A stretch of DNA of 64,000 bases from Bacilli bacterium (GCA_017541885.1 JAFXYF010000014.1:65930-129929); one strand, 5' to 3'. Counted from the stretch's first letter, positions 55,257 through 64,000 are shown. Made by a program: numbers and translations. The notes: generated by a model not told the origin, from the letters alone.

Positions 55257-57938
55257 ATGAAACATACTAGAAGAAAAAGAAGATTTGATAATAAAAAATA
55301 TAGAATCTTTGCAATTCTAGTTTTTGTGTTGTGTTTAACCGTTGGATATTCACTACTAAACACAGGATTAGGAATATCAGGAAATATTACACTTTCAAAA
55401 TATAAAGAACCAATTATAAGAACAACATATTCATCGGACACAACAGCTTTTAGAAGTAATACATATAAACAAAAAATAAAGACTATCACTTTAGATGATG
55501 AAATAAGTCCACCAAATAATGTAATTGCGTCGTGGGATATAGGAGTAGCAGGTAATGGAAATGTAATGGCATATATTACCACTAATCAAGATGACAATAC
55601 AATGTATGATTTATACATACAAGGGGATGGACATTTATATGCAAATGAGAATAGTAGTTATTTATTTGCAAATTTAACTAAAGTTAATAAAATAAATGGA
55701 ATAGATAATTTAGATGTTTCAAGAGTAAAAAATATGTCATACTTATTCTACTACACTGGCTTTAATGGTTCTGGATTCAATTTGAATTTAGGAAATAATT
55801 TTGATACGAGTAATGTTACTAATATGACTGGAATGTTTTTTTACACAGGAAAAGAAGATGGTTCATTTACAATTAGTCTTGGAAACAATTTTGATACATC
55901 AAACGTAACAAATATGAGTAGTATGTTCTGTGGCATGGGAGATTATAGTTCATCATTCTCATTAGATTTAGGAAATAAATTTGATACTTCAAAAGTAACA
56001 AATATGGATTCTATGTTTAAAGGAGCGGGTGAATATAGTAGTGTTTTTACTTTGGACTTAGGAGATAAATTTGATACAAGTAATGTTACGAATATGAACA
56101 GGATGTTCTACGGAACAGGATCTAATTGCTCGGTATTTACCTTAGATTTAGGCGATAAATTTGACACGAGCAAAGTTACAAATATGTCAGAAATGTTTCA
56201 TATGACAGGTGATGATAGTAGGGCTATCACCCTAGATTTAGGAACTCAATTCGATACAAGTAATGTTACTGACATGCATGGTATGTTTTATAGTATTGGT
56301 ATGTATAGCTCAAATTTTGTTCTTGATCTTGGCGATAAATTTGATACAAGTAATGTAACAAATATGTCGGAAATGTTTTATGGAGCTGGAAAAAACAGTG
56401 CAAATTTCACAATAAATTTAGGAGACAAATTTGACACAAGTAATGTTACTAACATGCATAGAATGTTTTATTATACTGGATACAATAATACATCATTTAC
56501 GCTTGATTTAGGCAATAAATTTGATACTTCAAATGTCACTACAATGAAGGAAATGTTTTCTCAAACAGGATATAAAAGTACAACGTTTACCTTGAATTTA
56601 GGAAATCTATTTGATACAAGTAATGTAACTGATATGGAGAGTATTTTTTCAAGTGCCGGATATTCTAGTCAATCATTCAGCTTAGATTTGGGAGATAAAT
56701 TTGATACAAGCAATGTAACAACAATGAAAAGTATGTTTGCTATTGCAGGAACAGAAAGTACTATATATGCCTTAAATTTAGGCAACAAATTTGATACAAG
56801 TAATGTAACTGATATGACAAATATGTTTTTAGGAGTAGGTGGTAAAAATACAACATTTACTCTAAATTTAGGTTCAAAATTTGATACAAGTAATGTAACG
56901 ACTATGACCAATATGTTTTCTAGTGTTGGAAGATATAGCACAAATTTTTTGCTAGATTTAGGAAATAATTTTGACACAAGTAATGTTACGATGATGAGTG
57001 GTATGTTTAATCAAATGGGAAATCATAGTACAACACTATCAATAAACCTTGGGCAAAATTTTAATACAAGCAATGTAACTAATATGTATCAGATGTTTGC
57101 AGAAACTGGATATTATAGCAGTACATTTACATTAAACTTAGGATCAAAATTTGATACAAGTAATGTAACAACAATGAAAAAATTGTTTTTTCGTACTGGA
57201 TATAGTAGTACTAGTTTTACCTTAGATTTAGGAAATAAATTTGATACAAGTAATGTAACAGATATGTCCAATATGTTTGCATCTACCGGTTATAGTAGTA
57301 CAGTATTTACATTAAATTTAGGAGACAAGTTTGATACAAGTAACGTAGTAGATATGTCCTACATGTTTCAAAATATAGGATATAGTAGTACTGTGTTTAC
57401 TCTGGATTTAGGTGATAAGTTCGATACCAGTAATGTAACTAATATGACAGGAATGTTTAATTTAGCAGGATTTAATAGTCCAGTATTTACCATAGATTTA
57501 GGGGATAAATTTGATACTTGTAATGTAACCAATATGAAATATATGTTTGACAGGATGGGTGAAAATAGTTTATCCCTCACATTAGACCTAGGAGACAAAT
57601 TTGATACGAGTAACGTAACAGATATGCATCAAATGTTTTTTAGAACAGGTCTTAGTAGTTCAGTCTTTACCCTTGATCTAGGAGATAAATTCGATATAAG
57701 AAGTGTAACTGATATTGGTCATATGTTTAATGGTGCAGGATCAGCAAATAATAACCTAATACTAGATGTATCATCGTTTGACTTTAGTAATGTTACTACA
57801 TATGAGTCATTTTTGTATGGATTTAAAGCAAGTCAGATAGTATATGTTAAAGATGCTGCTGACCAAGCATGGATTATTGCGAATGCTGGTGGTTCATCTT
57901 CAAATTTATCAACATCAAATGTCTTAATAAAAACATAA
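55257..57938 (+). CDS. DUF285/BspA-like repeat surface protein, paralogue 3
   Basis: The 893 aa protein shares the N-terminal signal helix and head domain with paralogues 1 and 2 and has about 22 uninterrupted 30-residue repeats (FDTSNVTNMxxMF...LDLGDK), then a variant end (FDFSNVTTYESFL) and TSNVLIKT. It lacks the ~15-residue insertion of the others. There is no terminator before the downstream yitT gene 12 bp away, so the two are probably co-transcribed. ATG 55257 follows ATAGGAGAATA. Confidence 0.92.
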   Translation: MKHTRRKRRFDNKKYRIFAILVFVLCLTVGYSLLNTGLGISGNITLSKYKEPIIRTTYSSDTTAFRSNTYKQKIKTITLDDEISPPNNVIASWDIGVAGNGNVMAYITTNQDDNTMYDLYIQGDGHLYANENSSYLFANLTKVNKINGIDNLDVSRVKNMSYLFYYTGFNGSGFNLNLGNNFDTSNVTNMTGMFFYTGKEDGSFTISLGNNFDTSNVTNMSSMFCGMGDYSSSFSLDLGNKFDTSKVTNMDSMFKGAGEYSSVFTLDLGDKFDTSNVTNMNRMFYGTGSNCSVFTLDLGDKFDTSKVTNMSEMFHMTGDDSRAITLDLGTQFDTSNVTDMHGMFYSIGMYSSNFVLDLGDKFDTSNVTNMSEMFYGAGKNSANFTINLGDKFDTSNVTNMHRMFYYTGYNNTSFTLDLGNKFDTSNVTTMKEMFSQTGYKSTTFTLNLGNLFDTSNVTDMESIFSSAGYSSQSFSLDLGDKFDTSNVTTMKSMFAIAGTESTIYALNLGNKFDTSNVTDMTNMFLGVGGKNTTFTLNLGSKFDTSNVTTMTNMFSSVGRYSTNFLLDLGNNFDTSNVTMMSGMFNQMGNHSTTLSINLGQNFNTSNVTNMYQMFAETGYYSSTFTLNLGSKFDTSNVTTMKKLFFRTGYSSTSFTLDLGNKFDTSNVTDMSNMFASTGYSSTVFTLNLGDKFDTSNVVDMSYMFQNIGYSSTVFTLDLGDKFDTSNVTNMTGMFNLAGFNSPVFTIDLGDKFDTCNVTNMKYMFDRMGENSLSLTLDLGDKFDTSNVTDMHQMFFRTGLSSSVFTLDLGDKFDIRSVTDIGHMFNGAGSANNNLILDVSSFDFSNVTTYESFLYGFKASQIVYVKDAADQAWIIANAGGSSSNLSTSNVLIKT
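55800..57715 (+). repeat. 90-bp tandem coding repeat array in paralogue 3
   Basis: About 22 near-regular 90-bp units encode the DUF285 repeats. Neighbouring units are not identical, so recent slippage is not evident. Confidence 0.9.
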
Positions 57939-57949
57939 AGGAGGAATAT

Positions 57950-58831
57950 ATGAGTAGAATTAAAAATAAAACAGGAAGATATGTAATAACTTTTATAATG
58001 TTATTAATTGGTAGCTTTGTTGCTGCTGCTGCACTAGAATGTTTCTTAATACCAAATACTATTTTAGATGGAGGTATTACTGGTATATCAATCATTATTC
58101 ATAAACTATTTGGAATACCTTTATGGTTATTAGTAATAACAATTAATATTCCATTTGTCTATGTAGGATATAGAAACTTAGGTAAGAGTTTCTTAATTAG
58201 AACATTATTCTCTATGGGATGCTTTGCTTTATTCTTATCTTACTTTGAACTAGTAGAAGCATTCACAGAAGAAATCTTACTCGCAACAGTTTTTGGTGGA
58301 GCTTTATATGGATTAGGAGTAGGTATTATAATTCACTTTGGTGGATGTATTGATGGAACAGAGTCTGTCGCAATTGTAATTAGTAAGAAGACATCATTTA
58401 GTGTTGGACAAGTAGTATTATTCTTTAACATAATAATCTTTGGAGTAGCAGGATTCTTATTTGGATTAGATCGTGCATTATACTCATTACTTACATATGT
58501 CATAACATTTAAAGTAATTGACTTTGTATCAGAAGGTCTAGAACAAGCAAAAGCAGCTTTAATTGTAACTGATAAAGGAACTGATCTATCAAGAGAAATC
58601 TATAAGAGATTAGGTAGAACTACTACTACAATTAGAGGTAAAGGTCTAATAAGTGGAGAAAAAGAAGTTCTATATTGTGTACTTACAAGACTAGAAGTAT
58701 ACGAGTTAAATAGAATAGTAGAAGATATGGATGAAAGTGCATTTGTCACAATCTTAGATGTTTCAGATATAATTGGTACTCATATTAAATCAACAAAAAG
58801 AGAAAAAGAATTATTAAAGAAGAAAAGATAA
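57950..58831 (+). CDS. YitT-family membrane protein (DUF2179)
   Basis: The 293 aa protein has five to six membrane helices (about residues 12-200) with ILDGGITGISIIIHKLFG and GCIDGTESVA, and a C-terminal soluble DUF2179 domain (GRTTTTIRGKGLISGEKEVLYCV). YitT-family members are common in Firmicutes; function is unsettled, possibly transport. ATG 57950 follows AAAGGAGG, immediately behind paralogue 3. Confidence 0.93.
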   Translation: MSRIKNKTGRYVITFIMLLIGSFVAAAALECFLIPNTILDGGITGISIIIHKLFGIPLWLLVITINIPFVYVGYRNLGKSFLIRTLFSMGCFALFLSYFELVEAFTEEILLATVFGGALYGLGVGIIIHFGGCIDGTESVAIVISKKTSFSVGQVVLFFNIIIFGVAGFLFGLDRALYSLLTYVITFKVIDFVSEGLEQAKAALIVTDKGTDLSREIYKRLGRTTTTIRGKGLISGEKEVLYCVLTRLEVYELNRIVEDMDESAFVTILDVSDIIGTHIKSTKREKELLKKKR

Positions 58832-58842
58832 TTCTTTTTTTG
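58818..58842 (+). terminator. Weak terminator after the YitT gene
   Basis: An AAGAA...TTCTT hairpin is followed by a T-run. The stem is short and A/T rich. Confidence 0.5.
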
Positions 58843-58868
58843 TTGTATAATATAAGTAGGTGATTTAT

Positions 58869-59744
58869 ATGAAATATATATTTTTATTAAATCGATTTAG
58901 TCTAAAAAAGAAACTTAATCCTCTAGTAAAAAGAATAGAGGAAGCGTCAAAAAAATTAAAACTAGATTATAAAATAGAAATTAATAGTCGTGAAGAATCA
59001 ACTGAAGATATTGTAGAAAGATATAAAAAGAAAAGTTGTATCTTACTCGCAGTAGGTGGAGATGGAACTATTAATAGAGTTTTAAATGGAATAGTTGGGA
59101 CTAAAAATATTTTAGGATTTATTCCTTATGGTACTGGAAATGATTTATATAGATCATGTCAGGAATTATTAAAAGAAAAAGAAAATAAAATTGACTTAGT
59201 AAAAATAAATGATAAATATTTTATAAACGTCGCTTGTTTTGGAATAGATGCTGAAATTGGTAATAATGATGATATGATTCATAGTAAATGGATTCCAGAG
59301 AGTCAAAGATATAATATGAGTTTAGTTGCTCATTTCTTAAAATATAAAACTAAAAAAGTTAAAGTTACTTATAATAATAAAGAATGGATTAATGATATGA
59401 CTACCATTGTAATATGTAATGGAAGATACTATGGTGGAGGATATAAAGTAGGGTATACTGCTAAACTAAATAATGGTAGTGTTGATTTATACTTAATAGA
59501 TAAAATGAATAAACTTAGAATGGCTACTTTAATTACTGGTATGAATAAAGGTAAACACGAAAACTCTAAGCATACAACAAAAGCAAAAATTAAAGAAGCA
59601 AGAATAGAGTTCGAAGAAGAAGTAGAAGCAAATATTGATGGAGAACAATTAAAGAGTAAAACATTTGATATTAAAGTTATTCCAAAAGGTATTACCCTTT
59701 ATTATGATCAAGAATTAATTGACGAAATTAATAAAGTAAAATAA
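58869..59744 (+). CDS. Diacylglycerol/lipid kinase family protein (YegS/DgkB-like)
   Basis: The 291 aa protein has the DAGK catalytic signature LLAVGGDGTINRVLNGI and IPYGTGNDL (GGDGT and GTGND), followed by the second beta domain (DGEQLKSKTFDIK). It likely phosphorylates diacylglycerol or another lipid in phospholipid turnover. ATG 58869 follows TAGGTGATTTAT; a GTG at 58860 is part of that site. Confidence 0.92.
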   Translation: MKYIFLLNRFSLKKKLNPLVKRIEEASKKLKLDYKIEINSREESTEDIVERYKKKSCILLAVGGDGTINRVLNGIVGTKNILGFIPYGTGNDLYRSCQELLKEKENKIDLVKINDKYFINVACFGIDAEIGNNDDMIHSKWIPESQRYNMSLVAHFLKYKTKKVKVTYNNKEWINDMTTIVICNGRYYGGGYKVGYTAKLNNGSVDLYLIDKMNKLRMATLITGMNKGKHENSKHTTKAKIKEARIEFEEEVEANIDGEQLKSKTFDIKVIPKGITLYYDQELIDEINKVK

Positions 59745-59764
59745 GAAATTATTTTGCTTTTTTA
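59733..59764 (+). terminator. Terminator after the lipid kinase gene
   Basis: AAAGtAAAATAA pairs with TTATTTTgCTTT around GAAA-type loop, then T residues. The stem overlaps the gene's last codons. Confidence 0.6.
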
Positions 59765-59803
59765 TTGACAAAAATCTTTGTTATTAATAAAATGTTATTA
59801 ACA
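59765..59803 (+). promoter_or_regulatory. Promoter and candidate operator of the NAD salvage operon
   Basis: TTGACA (59765-59770) and TAAAAT (59788-59793) are separated by 17 bp. TGTTATTAA occurs twice (59779-59787 and 59793-59801), and the second copy forms the palindrome TGTTA-T-TAACA (59793-59803). The repeats cover the -10 box and transcription start, a fitting place for a repressor such as NrtR, whose candidate gene ends the operon. Confidence 0.6.
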
Positions 59804-59832
59804 GATAATAATTAATAATAAGGAGAATAATT

Positions 59833-60426
59833 ATGGATAAAATATCAAATTTAAAATTGTATAAAGAATGTTTAATTGTAGTAGATATGGTTAATGGATT
59901 TGTAACTGAAGGAGTACTACATGATGAAAGAATTGGACAAATAATTCCAAGACAAATAGAATTAATTGATGAGTTTTTAAAAGATGGAAAATTAGTAATA
60001 TTTATTAAAGATACTCATAGGGAAGATTCTGTAGAGTTTGTTCGTTTTGGAAATACTTTTCACTGCCTAGAAAATACTCCTGAATCAGAACTAGTTAAAG
60101 AACTAGCAAGTTATGAAGGAAGAGAAAACACAATTAGTATTAGAAAGAATTCTACAAGCTTTATGGAAGCTCCTGAGTTTAGAAGACTAATTGAAAGACA
60201 AAAGAATTTAACTGAATTTGATATTATTGGTTGTTGTACAGATATATGTGTAGTAAATGGTACTTTAGGACTAGCCAATTATTTAGATGAACATAATATT
60301 CCACATAAAATAAGAGTACATGAAGATGCAATCGCAACATACTCTGAAAATGAAAGACAAAACTATGTAGAAGCATCAAAACTATTACTAGCCCAACAAG
60401 GAATAGAATTAGTAAAGAAAAGATAG
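59833..60426 (+). CDS. pncA: Nicotinamidase
   Basis: PncA converts nicotinamide to nicotinic acid, the first step in NAD salvage. The 197 aa isochorismatase-fold protein has catalytic Asp in VVDMVNGF, Lys in IRKNSTSF and Cys139 in TDICV, with metal ligands near DTHRED. ATG 59833 follows AAGGAGAATAATT. It is the first gene of pncA-pncB-nadE-nadD-pncC. Confidence 0.92.
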   Translation: MDKISNLKLYKECLIVVDMVNGFVTEGVLHDERIGQIIPRQIELIDEFLKDGKLVIFIKDTHREDSVEFVRFGNTFHCLENTPESELVKELASYEGRENTISIRKNSTSFMEAPEFRRLIERQKNLTEFDIIGCCTDICVVNGTLGLANYLDEHNIPHKIRVHEDAIATYSENERQNYVEASKLLLAQQGIELVKKR

Positions 60427-60434
60427 GTGATAAT

Positions 60435-61868
60435 ATGAATAAAACATTAATGACAGATTTTTATGAACTTACAATGGCTCAAACTTACTTTTTAGAAGGT
60501 AAACAAAATGAAATAATGTACTTTGATATCTTCTTTAGAGAAAATCCATTTAATGGTGGATACACAATAAGTGGTGGATTAGATGAAATGATTAATTATA
60601 TTAAGAATTTTCATTTTGGAGAAGAAGAAATATCTTATTTAAGAAGTCTAAATCAATTTAATGATAACTTCTTAAACTATTTAAGTAATTTAAAGTTTAA
60701 AGGAGATCTATATGCCGTACCTGATGGTACTATAATATTTCCAAATGAACCAGTAATGACTATTAAAGCAGATGCAGTAACTGCTCAAATATTAGAAACA
60801 GCACTACTTGCATGTTTCAATCACGCATCTTTAGTAATAACTGCTTCTAAAAGAATTACTAAAGAAGCAAAAGGTGTACCAGTAATGGAGTTTGGTGCTA
60901 GACGTGCAAGAGGAATAGACTCTGCGGTAGAAGCAAGTAAAAACTCAATTATAGGAGGTTGTGTTGGAACAAGTAATACTTATGCTGGTATGAAATATGG
61001 TATTCCAGTTTTAGGTACAATGGCTCACTCTTTAGTAACAGAACAAGAGTCAGAATATGAAGCATTCTTAGGTTATGCCAAAGCTAATCCAGATAATGCC
61101 TTATTCTTAGTAGATACCTATGATACTCTTCGTAGTGGAGTACCTAATGCTATTAAAGTTGCAAATGATTATTTAAAACCAAATGGCTATAAATTTAAAG
61201 GTATTAGAATTGATAGTGGAGACTTAGCATATCTTTCAAAAGAAGCAAGAAAAATGCTAGATGAAGCAGGTTATCCCGAAGCAGGAATCTGTCTAAGTAA
61301 TGGCTTAGATGAACATACAATAAGAGATCTTTTAGAACAAGGAGCAAAGTTTAATTCCTTAGGAGTAGGAGATAATATTGCTGCCGCAAAAGAGCGTATT
61401 GGTGGAGTATATAAATTAGTTGCTGTAGAAGAAAATAATGATATATATCCAAGATTAAAAGTAAGTAATGATAATATTAAAACAACTACTCCAGGATTTA
61501 AGAAAATAGTACGTTTCTATGATAAAGAAACAGGTTATGCATTAGGAGATGTAATTACCTTAAGAGAAGAAGTAATTCCAAATGATGAATATACTTTAGT
61601 ACATCCAGTGGAGACATGGAAACAAACTAAAATTAAAAACTATATTTTAAGAGAATTACAAGTACCAATCTATATAAATGGAGAATTAGTATATAATGAT
61701 CCATCATTATTAGAAAAGCAAAAATATTGTGAACAAGAATATAATTCTATGTATCCAGAAGTAACAAGAATTAATAAACCTCATGAATACTATGTAGATT
61801 TAAGTGATACTTTAAGAGAATTAAAAAATAAGTTAATCGAAATACATACAAAGAAAGAAGAGAATTAA
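60435..61868 (+). CDS. pncB: Nicotinate phosphoribosyltransferase
   Basis: PncB joins nicotinate to PRPP to form nicotinate mononucleotide. The 477 aa length and the segments MTDFYELTMAQTYF, MEFGARRARG, GTMAHSLV and GIRIDSGDLAYLSKEAR match the family. ATG follows TAGGTGATAAT and lies 8 bp after pncA. Confidence 0.97.
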   Translation: MNKTLMTDFYELTMAQTYFLEGKQNEIMYFDIFFRENPFNGGYTISGGLDEMINYIKNFHFGEEEISYLRSLNQFNDNFLNYLSNLKFKGDLYAVPDGTIIFPNEPVMTIKADAVTAQILETALLACFNHASLVITASKRITKEAKGVPVMEFGARRARGIDSAVEASKNSIIGGCVGTSNTYAGMKYGIPVLGTMAHSLVTEQESEYEAFLGYAKANPDNALFLVDTYDTLRSGVPNAIKVANDYLKPNGYKFKGIRIDSGDLAYLSKEARKMLDEAGYPEAGICLSNGLDEHTIRDLLEQGAKFNSLGVGDNIAAAKERIGGVYKLVAVEENNDIYPRLKVSNDNIKTTTPGFKKIVRFYDKETGYALGDVITLREEVIPNDEYTLVHPVETWKQTKIKNYILRELQVPIYINGELVYNDPSLLEKQKYCEQEYNSMYPEVTRINKPHEYYVDLSDTLRELKNKLIEIHTKKEEN

Positions 61869-61869
61869 T

Positions 61870-62625
61870 ATGTTTGATGCCTTAAAAGAAAAGAATAAAA
61901 TAGTAGAGTTTATTAGAAATTATTTTAAAGAACATAATTTAGGTGGAGTAGTAATTGGTATTAGTGGAGGAAAAGATTCAGGAGTAGTCGCAGGACTATT
62001 TACTGAAGCCTTAGGTAAAGAAAATGTACTAGGAGTAACTCTTCCATGTCACTCTAAAGAAATAGATCGTAGTGATGCTAAATTAGTAAGTGACTATTAT
62101 GGATTTGAAATGATTAATCTTGATATAACAAATACCTATGATTCATTTAAAGAACAAATTAATAATCTAGGAAGTTTTACTGAAGAAGAATTAAAAAATA
62201 GTGATATTAATATTAAACCTAGACTTAGAATGACTTCTCTATATTATTTAGCAGCTCTTTACTCTGCATTAAAGAATAAGACTTATGTAGTTGCTGGTAC
62301 AGGTAATAAATGTGAAATATATGTAGGATACTTCACTAAAGGAGGAGACGGAGTATCTGATATAAATGTTCTAGCAGATCTTACAGTCTCTGAAGTAATT
62401 AAAATAGGAGAAGTACTAAATGTACCAAAAGAAGTATTATATAAGACTCCTAGTGATGGTTTATCAGGAATGTCTGATGAAGAAAAATTAGGAGTAAAAT
62501 ATAGTGATATCGAAAAAGTAATTAATAATGAACCATTAGATGAAAACATAAAAGAAAAAATAGAACGTCTTCATAAAAATAGTCTTCATAAATTTAACAT
62601 TCCAACTTATAAAAAATGCGATTAG
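61870..62625 (+). CDS. nadE: NAD+ synthase, ammonia-dependent
   Basis: NadE amidates nicotinate adenine dinucleotide to NAD+. The 251 aa protein has the P-loop GISGGKDSGVVAGL and the family signature VAGTGNKCEIYVGYFTKGGD. It lacks the N-terminal glutaminase (nitrilase) domain of the larger form, so it should use free ammonia. It begins one base after pncB and overlaps nadD by 10 bp. Confidence 0.96.
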   Translation: MFDALKEKNKIVEFIRNYFKEHNLGGVVIGISGGKDSGVVAGLFTEALGKENVLGVTLPCHSKEIDRSDAKLVSDYYGFEMINLDITNTYDSFKEQINNLGSFTEEELKNSDINIKPRLRMTSLYYLAALYSALKNKTYVVAGTGNKCEIYVGYFTKGGDGVSDINVLADLTVSEVIKIGEVLNVPKEVLYKTPSDGLSGMSDEEKLGVKYSDIEKVINNEPLDENIKEKIERLHKNSLHKFNIPTYKKCD

Positions 62626-63161
62626 GTATATATGTAGGTAGTTTTAATCCTCCTCATGAAGGACATCATAAAGTAATGAAATATCTACTAGAAAAAAATC
62701 TTGTAGATAAAGTACTTTTACTACCAACTCCTAACTACTGGGATAAAACAGATTTAGTTAATGTTAATGAAAGAATAGAAATGTTAAAGTTTTATGAAGA
62801 AGAAAATATTATAGTAGATAGTATTCACAATAACTATCCATATACTTATGAAGTATTAAGAAGTCTAAAAAAAGATTATCCAGAAGATGAATTATATTTA
62901 GTAATAGGTTCAGATAATTTAGAAAAGTTTCATGAATGGAAAAATATCGATGAAATATTAGAAAACAAAGTAATTGTTTTAAATCGAGGAGAAATAATAA
63001 AAAATAAGTACTTAGAAAATTATAACAATCAATTTATCTATATAAATGATTTTGATTATATTGAAGTATCATCTACTGATATTAGAAATGGTAATAATAA
63101 AAATATTGATAATAATATTAAAAAATATATAGAGGAGCATAATCTATATGAAAACATTTAA
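62616..63161 (+). CDS. nadD: Nicotinate-nucleotide adenylyltransferase
   Basis: NadD adenylylates nicotinate mononucleotide. The 181 aa protein has the nucleotidyltransferase motif GSFNPPHEGHHKVM and the C-terminal SSTDIRNG (ISSTxxR class). ATG 62616 lies within the 3' end of nadE, and no other site fits, so translation is coupled. It overlaps pncC by 14 bp. Confidence 0.94.
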   Translation: MRLGIYVGSFNPPHEGHHKVMKYLLEKNLVDKVLLLPTPNYWDKTDLVNVNERIEMLKFYEEENIIVDSIHNNYPYTYEVLRSLKKDYPEDELYLVIGSDNLEKFHEWKNIDEILENKVIVLNRGEIIKNKYLENYNNQFIYINDFDYIEVSSTDIRNGNNKNIDNNIKKYIEEHNLYENI

Positions 63162-63621
63162 AAAAGTAATAGAAGAATTCACTAAACTTAATAAAACAAT
63201 CTCTACTATGGAATCTTGTACTGGTGGAGGAGTAGTTAATGCTTTAACTAATATTGAAGGTGCTAGTGAAGTAATTAAGTTTAGTGCAGTAACTTATTCA
63301 AATGAGTATAAAATAAAAATGGGAGTATCAAAAGATATTATTGATAAATACTCTGTTTATAGTTTTGAAACTGCTAAAGAAATGTCTAAGAAAATATCTG
63401 AATTCACTAATTCTAATATTGGAATAGGTATTACTGGAAAATTAAATAGAGTAGATGTTCATAATCCATATGGAGAAGATAATGTAGTATTTATATCTAT
63501 CTATGATAAAGATAAAGATGAATATAATACATTTAAAGTAGAAGCAAAAGCTTCTTCTAGAGAACTAAATAAAGAACTAGTAATAGATAGAATAATAGAT
63601 GAGTTAGAGAAGGTGATTTAG
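63148..63621 (+). CDS. pncC: Nicotinamide-nucleotide amidase (CinA C-terminal family)
   Basis: PncC deamidates nicotinamide mononucleotide, recycling the by-product of NAD use. The 157 aa protein is the stand-alone CinA C-terminal domain with TMESCTGGGVVNALT and GIGITGKL; there is no N-terminal MocF-like domain. Its place in an NAD operon supports the amidase role. ATG 63148 follows GAGGAGCATAAT. Some family members are competence-linked (CinA), but this form and context favour NAD metabolism. Confidence 0.9.
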   Translation: MKTFKKVIEEFTKLNKTISTMESCTGGGVVNALTNIEGASEVIKFSAVTYSNEYKIKMGVSKDIIDKYSVYSFETAKEMSKKISEFTNSNIGIGITGKLNRVDVHNPYGEDNVVFISIYDKDKDEYNTFKVEAKASSRELNKELVIDRIIDELEKVI

Positions 63622-64000
63622 TGTATAAATCGGAAAAAGAATTTTTAAAAGACTATGACTCGACTCGTTTTGAAAAATTATCTATGACTTCTGATATTTT
63701 AATAGTAAGTGTTTCATCTAAAGATACTGATAACTATCGTAAAACAGATAAAAAAAGTATGAGTATTTTACTTGTTAAAAGAAAAGATTATCCATTTAAA
63801 GATAAATGGTGCTTGCCTGGTGGATTTTTAAATCCTAAAAGTGAAACATTAGAAGAATGTGCAAAAAGAGTATTAAAAGAAGAAACAAATCTAGAAAATG
63901 TTTATATAGAACAGTTATATACCTTTGATTCTCTAGATAGAGATCCTAGAATGAGAATAGTATCAACTGCCTTTGTTGCCTTAGTTGACAAAAATAAATT
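63621..64000 (+). CDS. NUDIX-domain protein, candidate NrtR NAD regulator (3' truncated by window edge)
   Basis: The GTG at 63621 overlaps the pncC stop and follows AAGGTGATTTA. The visible 126 residues form a NUDIX domain with WCLPGGFLNPKSETLEECAKR; the Nudix box is imperfect (RVLKEETN, where RELxEETG is expected), as often in NrtR, in which the NUDIX domain senses NAD-related ligands and a C-terminal winged helix binds DNA. The C-terminal part is outside the window, so a Nudix hydrolase remains possible. Position in the NAD operon favours NrtR. Confidence 0.8.
   Translation, partial: MYKSEKEFLKDYDSTRFEKLSMTSDILIVSVSSKDTDNYRKTDKKSMSILLVKRKDYPFKDKWCLPGGFLNPKSETLEECAKRVLKEETNLENVYIEQLYTFDSLDRDPRMRIVSTAFVALVDKNK

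Noticed and set aside
51483..56977. Repeated minus-strand ORFs (TLLVSNLSPKS-type) across the DUF285 genes
   Set aside because: They are antisense shadows of the 90-bp repeats, lacking ribosome binding sites and promoters.
49945..57938. Repeat arrays as CRISPR or satellite DNA
   Set aside because: The 90-bp periodicity is entirely coding, in frame, and encodes DUF285 repeats; unit sequences differ at the DNA level.
63148..63621. Competence protein CinA
   Set aside because: Only the C-terminal amidase domain is present and it lies in an NAD operon, so nicotinamide-nucleotide amidase is the better call.

Overview
The window is a chromosomal segment of a very AT-rich, walled, low-GC Gram-positive bacterium. 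Strong AGGAGG/GGTGAT-type ribosome binding sites sit before most genes. TGA is used as a stop, so this is the standard code and not that of Mycoplasma. Class B PBP, sortase, LytM peptidase, FtsK and a T-box before thrS point to Firmicutes. Local gene order resembles Bacilli (dnaG-rpoD-trmK, nfo next to a yqfT-like gene, lepA-hemW, ylbJ next to ylbL, a ymfF/ymfH-like M16 pair). My best guess, by inference only, is an uncultured host-associated lineage near Erysipelotrichia/RF39-type Bacilli.

Layout. 1-5.2 kb: 3' part of comEC, a small unknown gene, dnaI and an RNB-family ribonuclease. 5.2-9.2 kb: LytM peptidase, a small membrane protein, then a T-box controlling an MBL-fold hydrolase and a ThrRS that lacks the TGS domain. 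9.3-10.7 kb: two YcxB-like membrane proteins and a 345 bp gap that looks like a convergent toxin/antisense-RNA locus. 10.7-15.3 kb: unknown helical protein, dnaG, rpoD, trmK. 15.3-18.7 kb: cell-envelope genes. 18.7-20.1 kb: two prepilins. 20.2-24.3 kb: nfo, a DUF2624-like gene, class B PBP and a sortase-like protein. 24.4-27.5 kb: a type VII secretion-associated style trio (small helical protein, large effector-like protein, DUF4176 protein). 27.5-37.7 kb: L33, EF-P, FtsK, DeoD, M16 pair, LepA, an HTH protein. 37.7-40.6 kb: hemW, an HD protein, tmk. 40.7-44.5 kb: PilB-like ATPase with a long low-complexity tail, divergent from two pseudopilin-like genes. 44.4-47.7 kb: ylbJ, ylbL, a HAD nucleotidase and a membrane protein. 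47.9-49.8 kb: two-component system. 49.9-57.9 kb: three tandem DUF285/BspA-like surface proteins with 30-residue repeats, then yitT. 58.9 kb to the end: lipid kinase, then an NAD salvage operon (pncA, pncB, nadE, nadD, pncC) ending in a truncated NUDIX/NrtR-like gene.

Themes. Pilus/competence parts (prepilins, assembly ATPase, ComEC) are scattered over more than 40 kb, suggesting a type IV pilus or DNA-uptake pseudopilus whose platform protein and prepilin peptidase lie elsewhere. Surface functions are prominent: sortase-like protein, type VII-like trio, DUF285 paralogues next to a two-component system. The most novel-looking items are the candidate type I toxin-antitoxin locus at 10.34-10.60 kb, the tailed PilB-like ATPase, the type VII-like trio, and the duplicated DUF285 array with its shared palindromic promoter. 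No rRNA, tRNA, CRISPR array, insertion sequence or prophage was seen.
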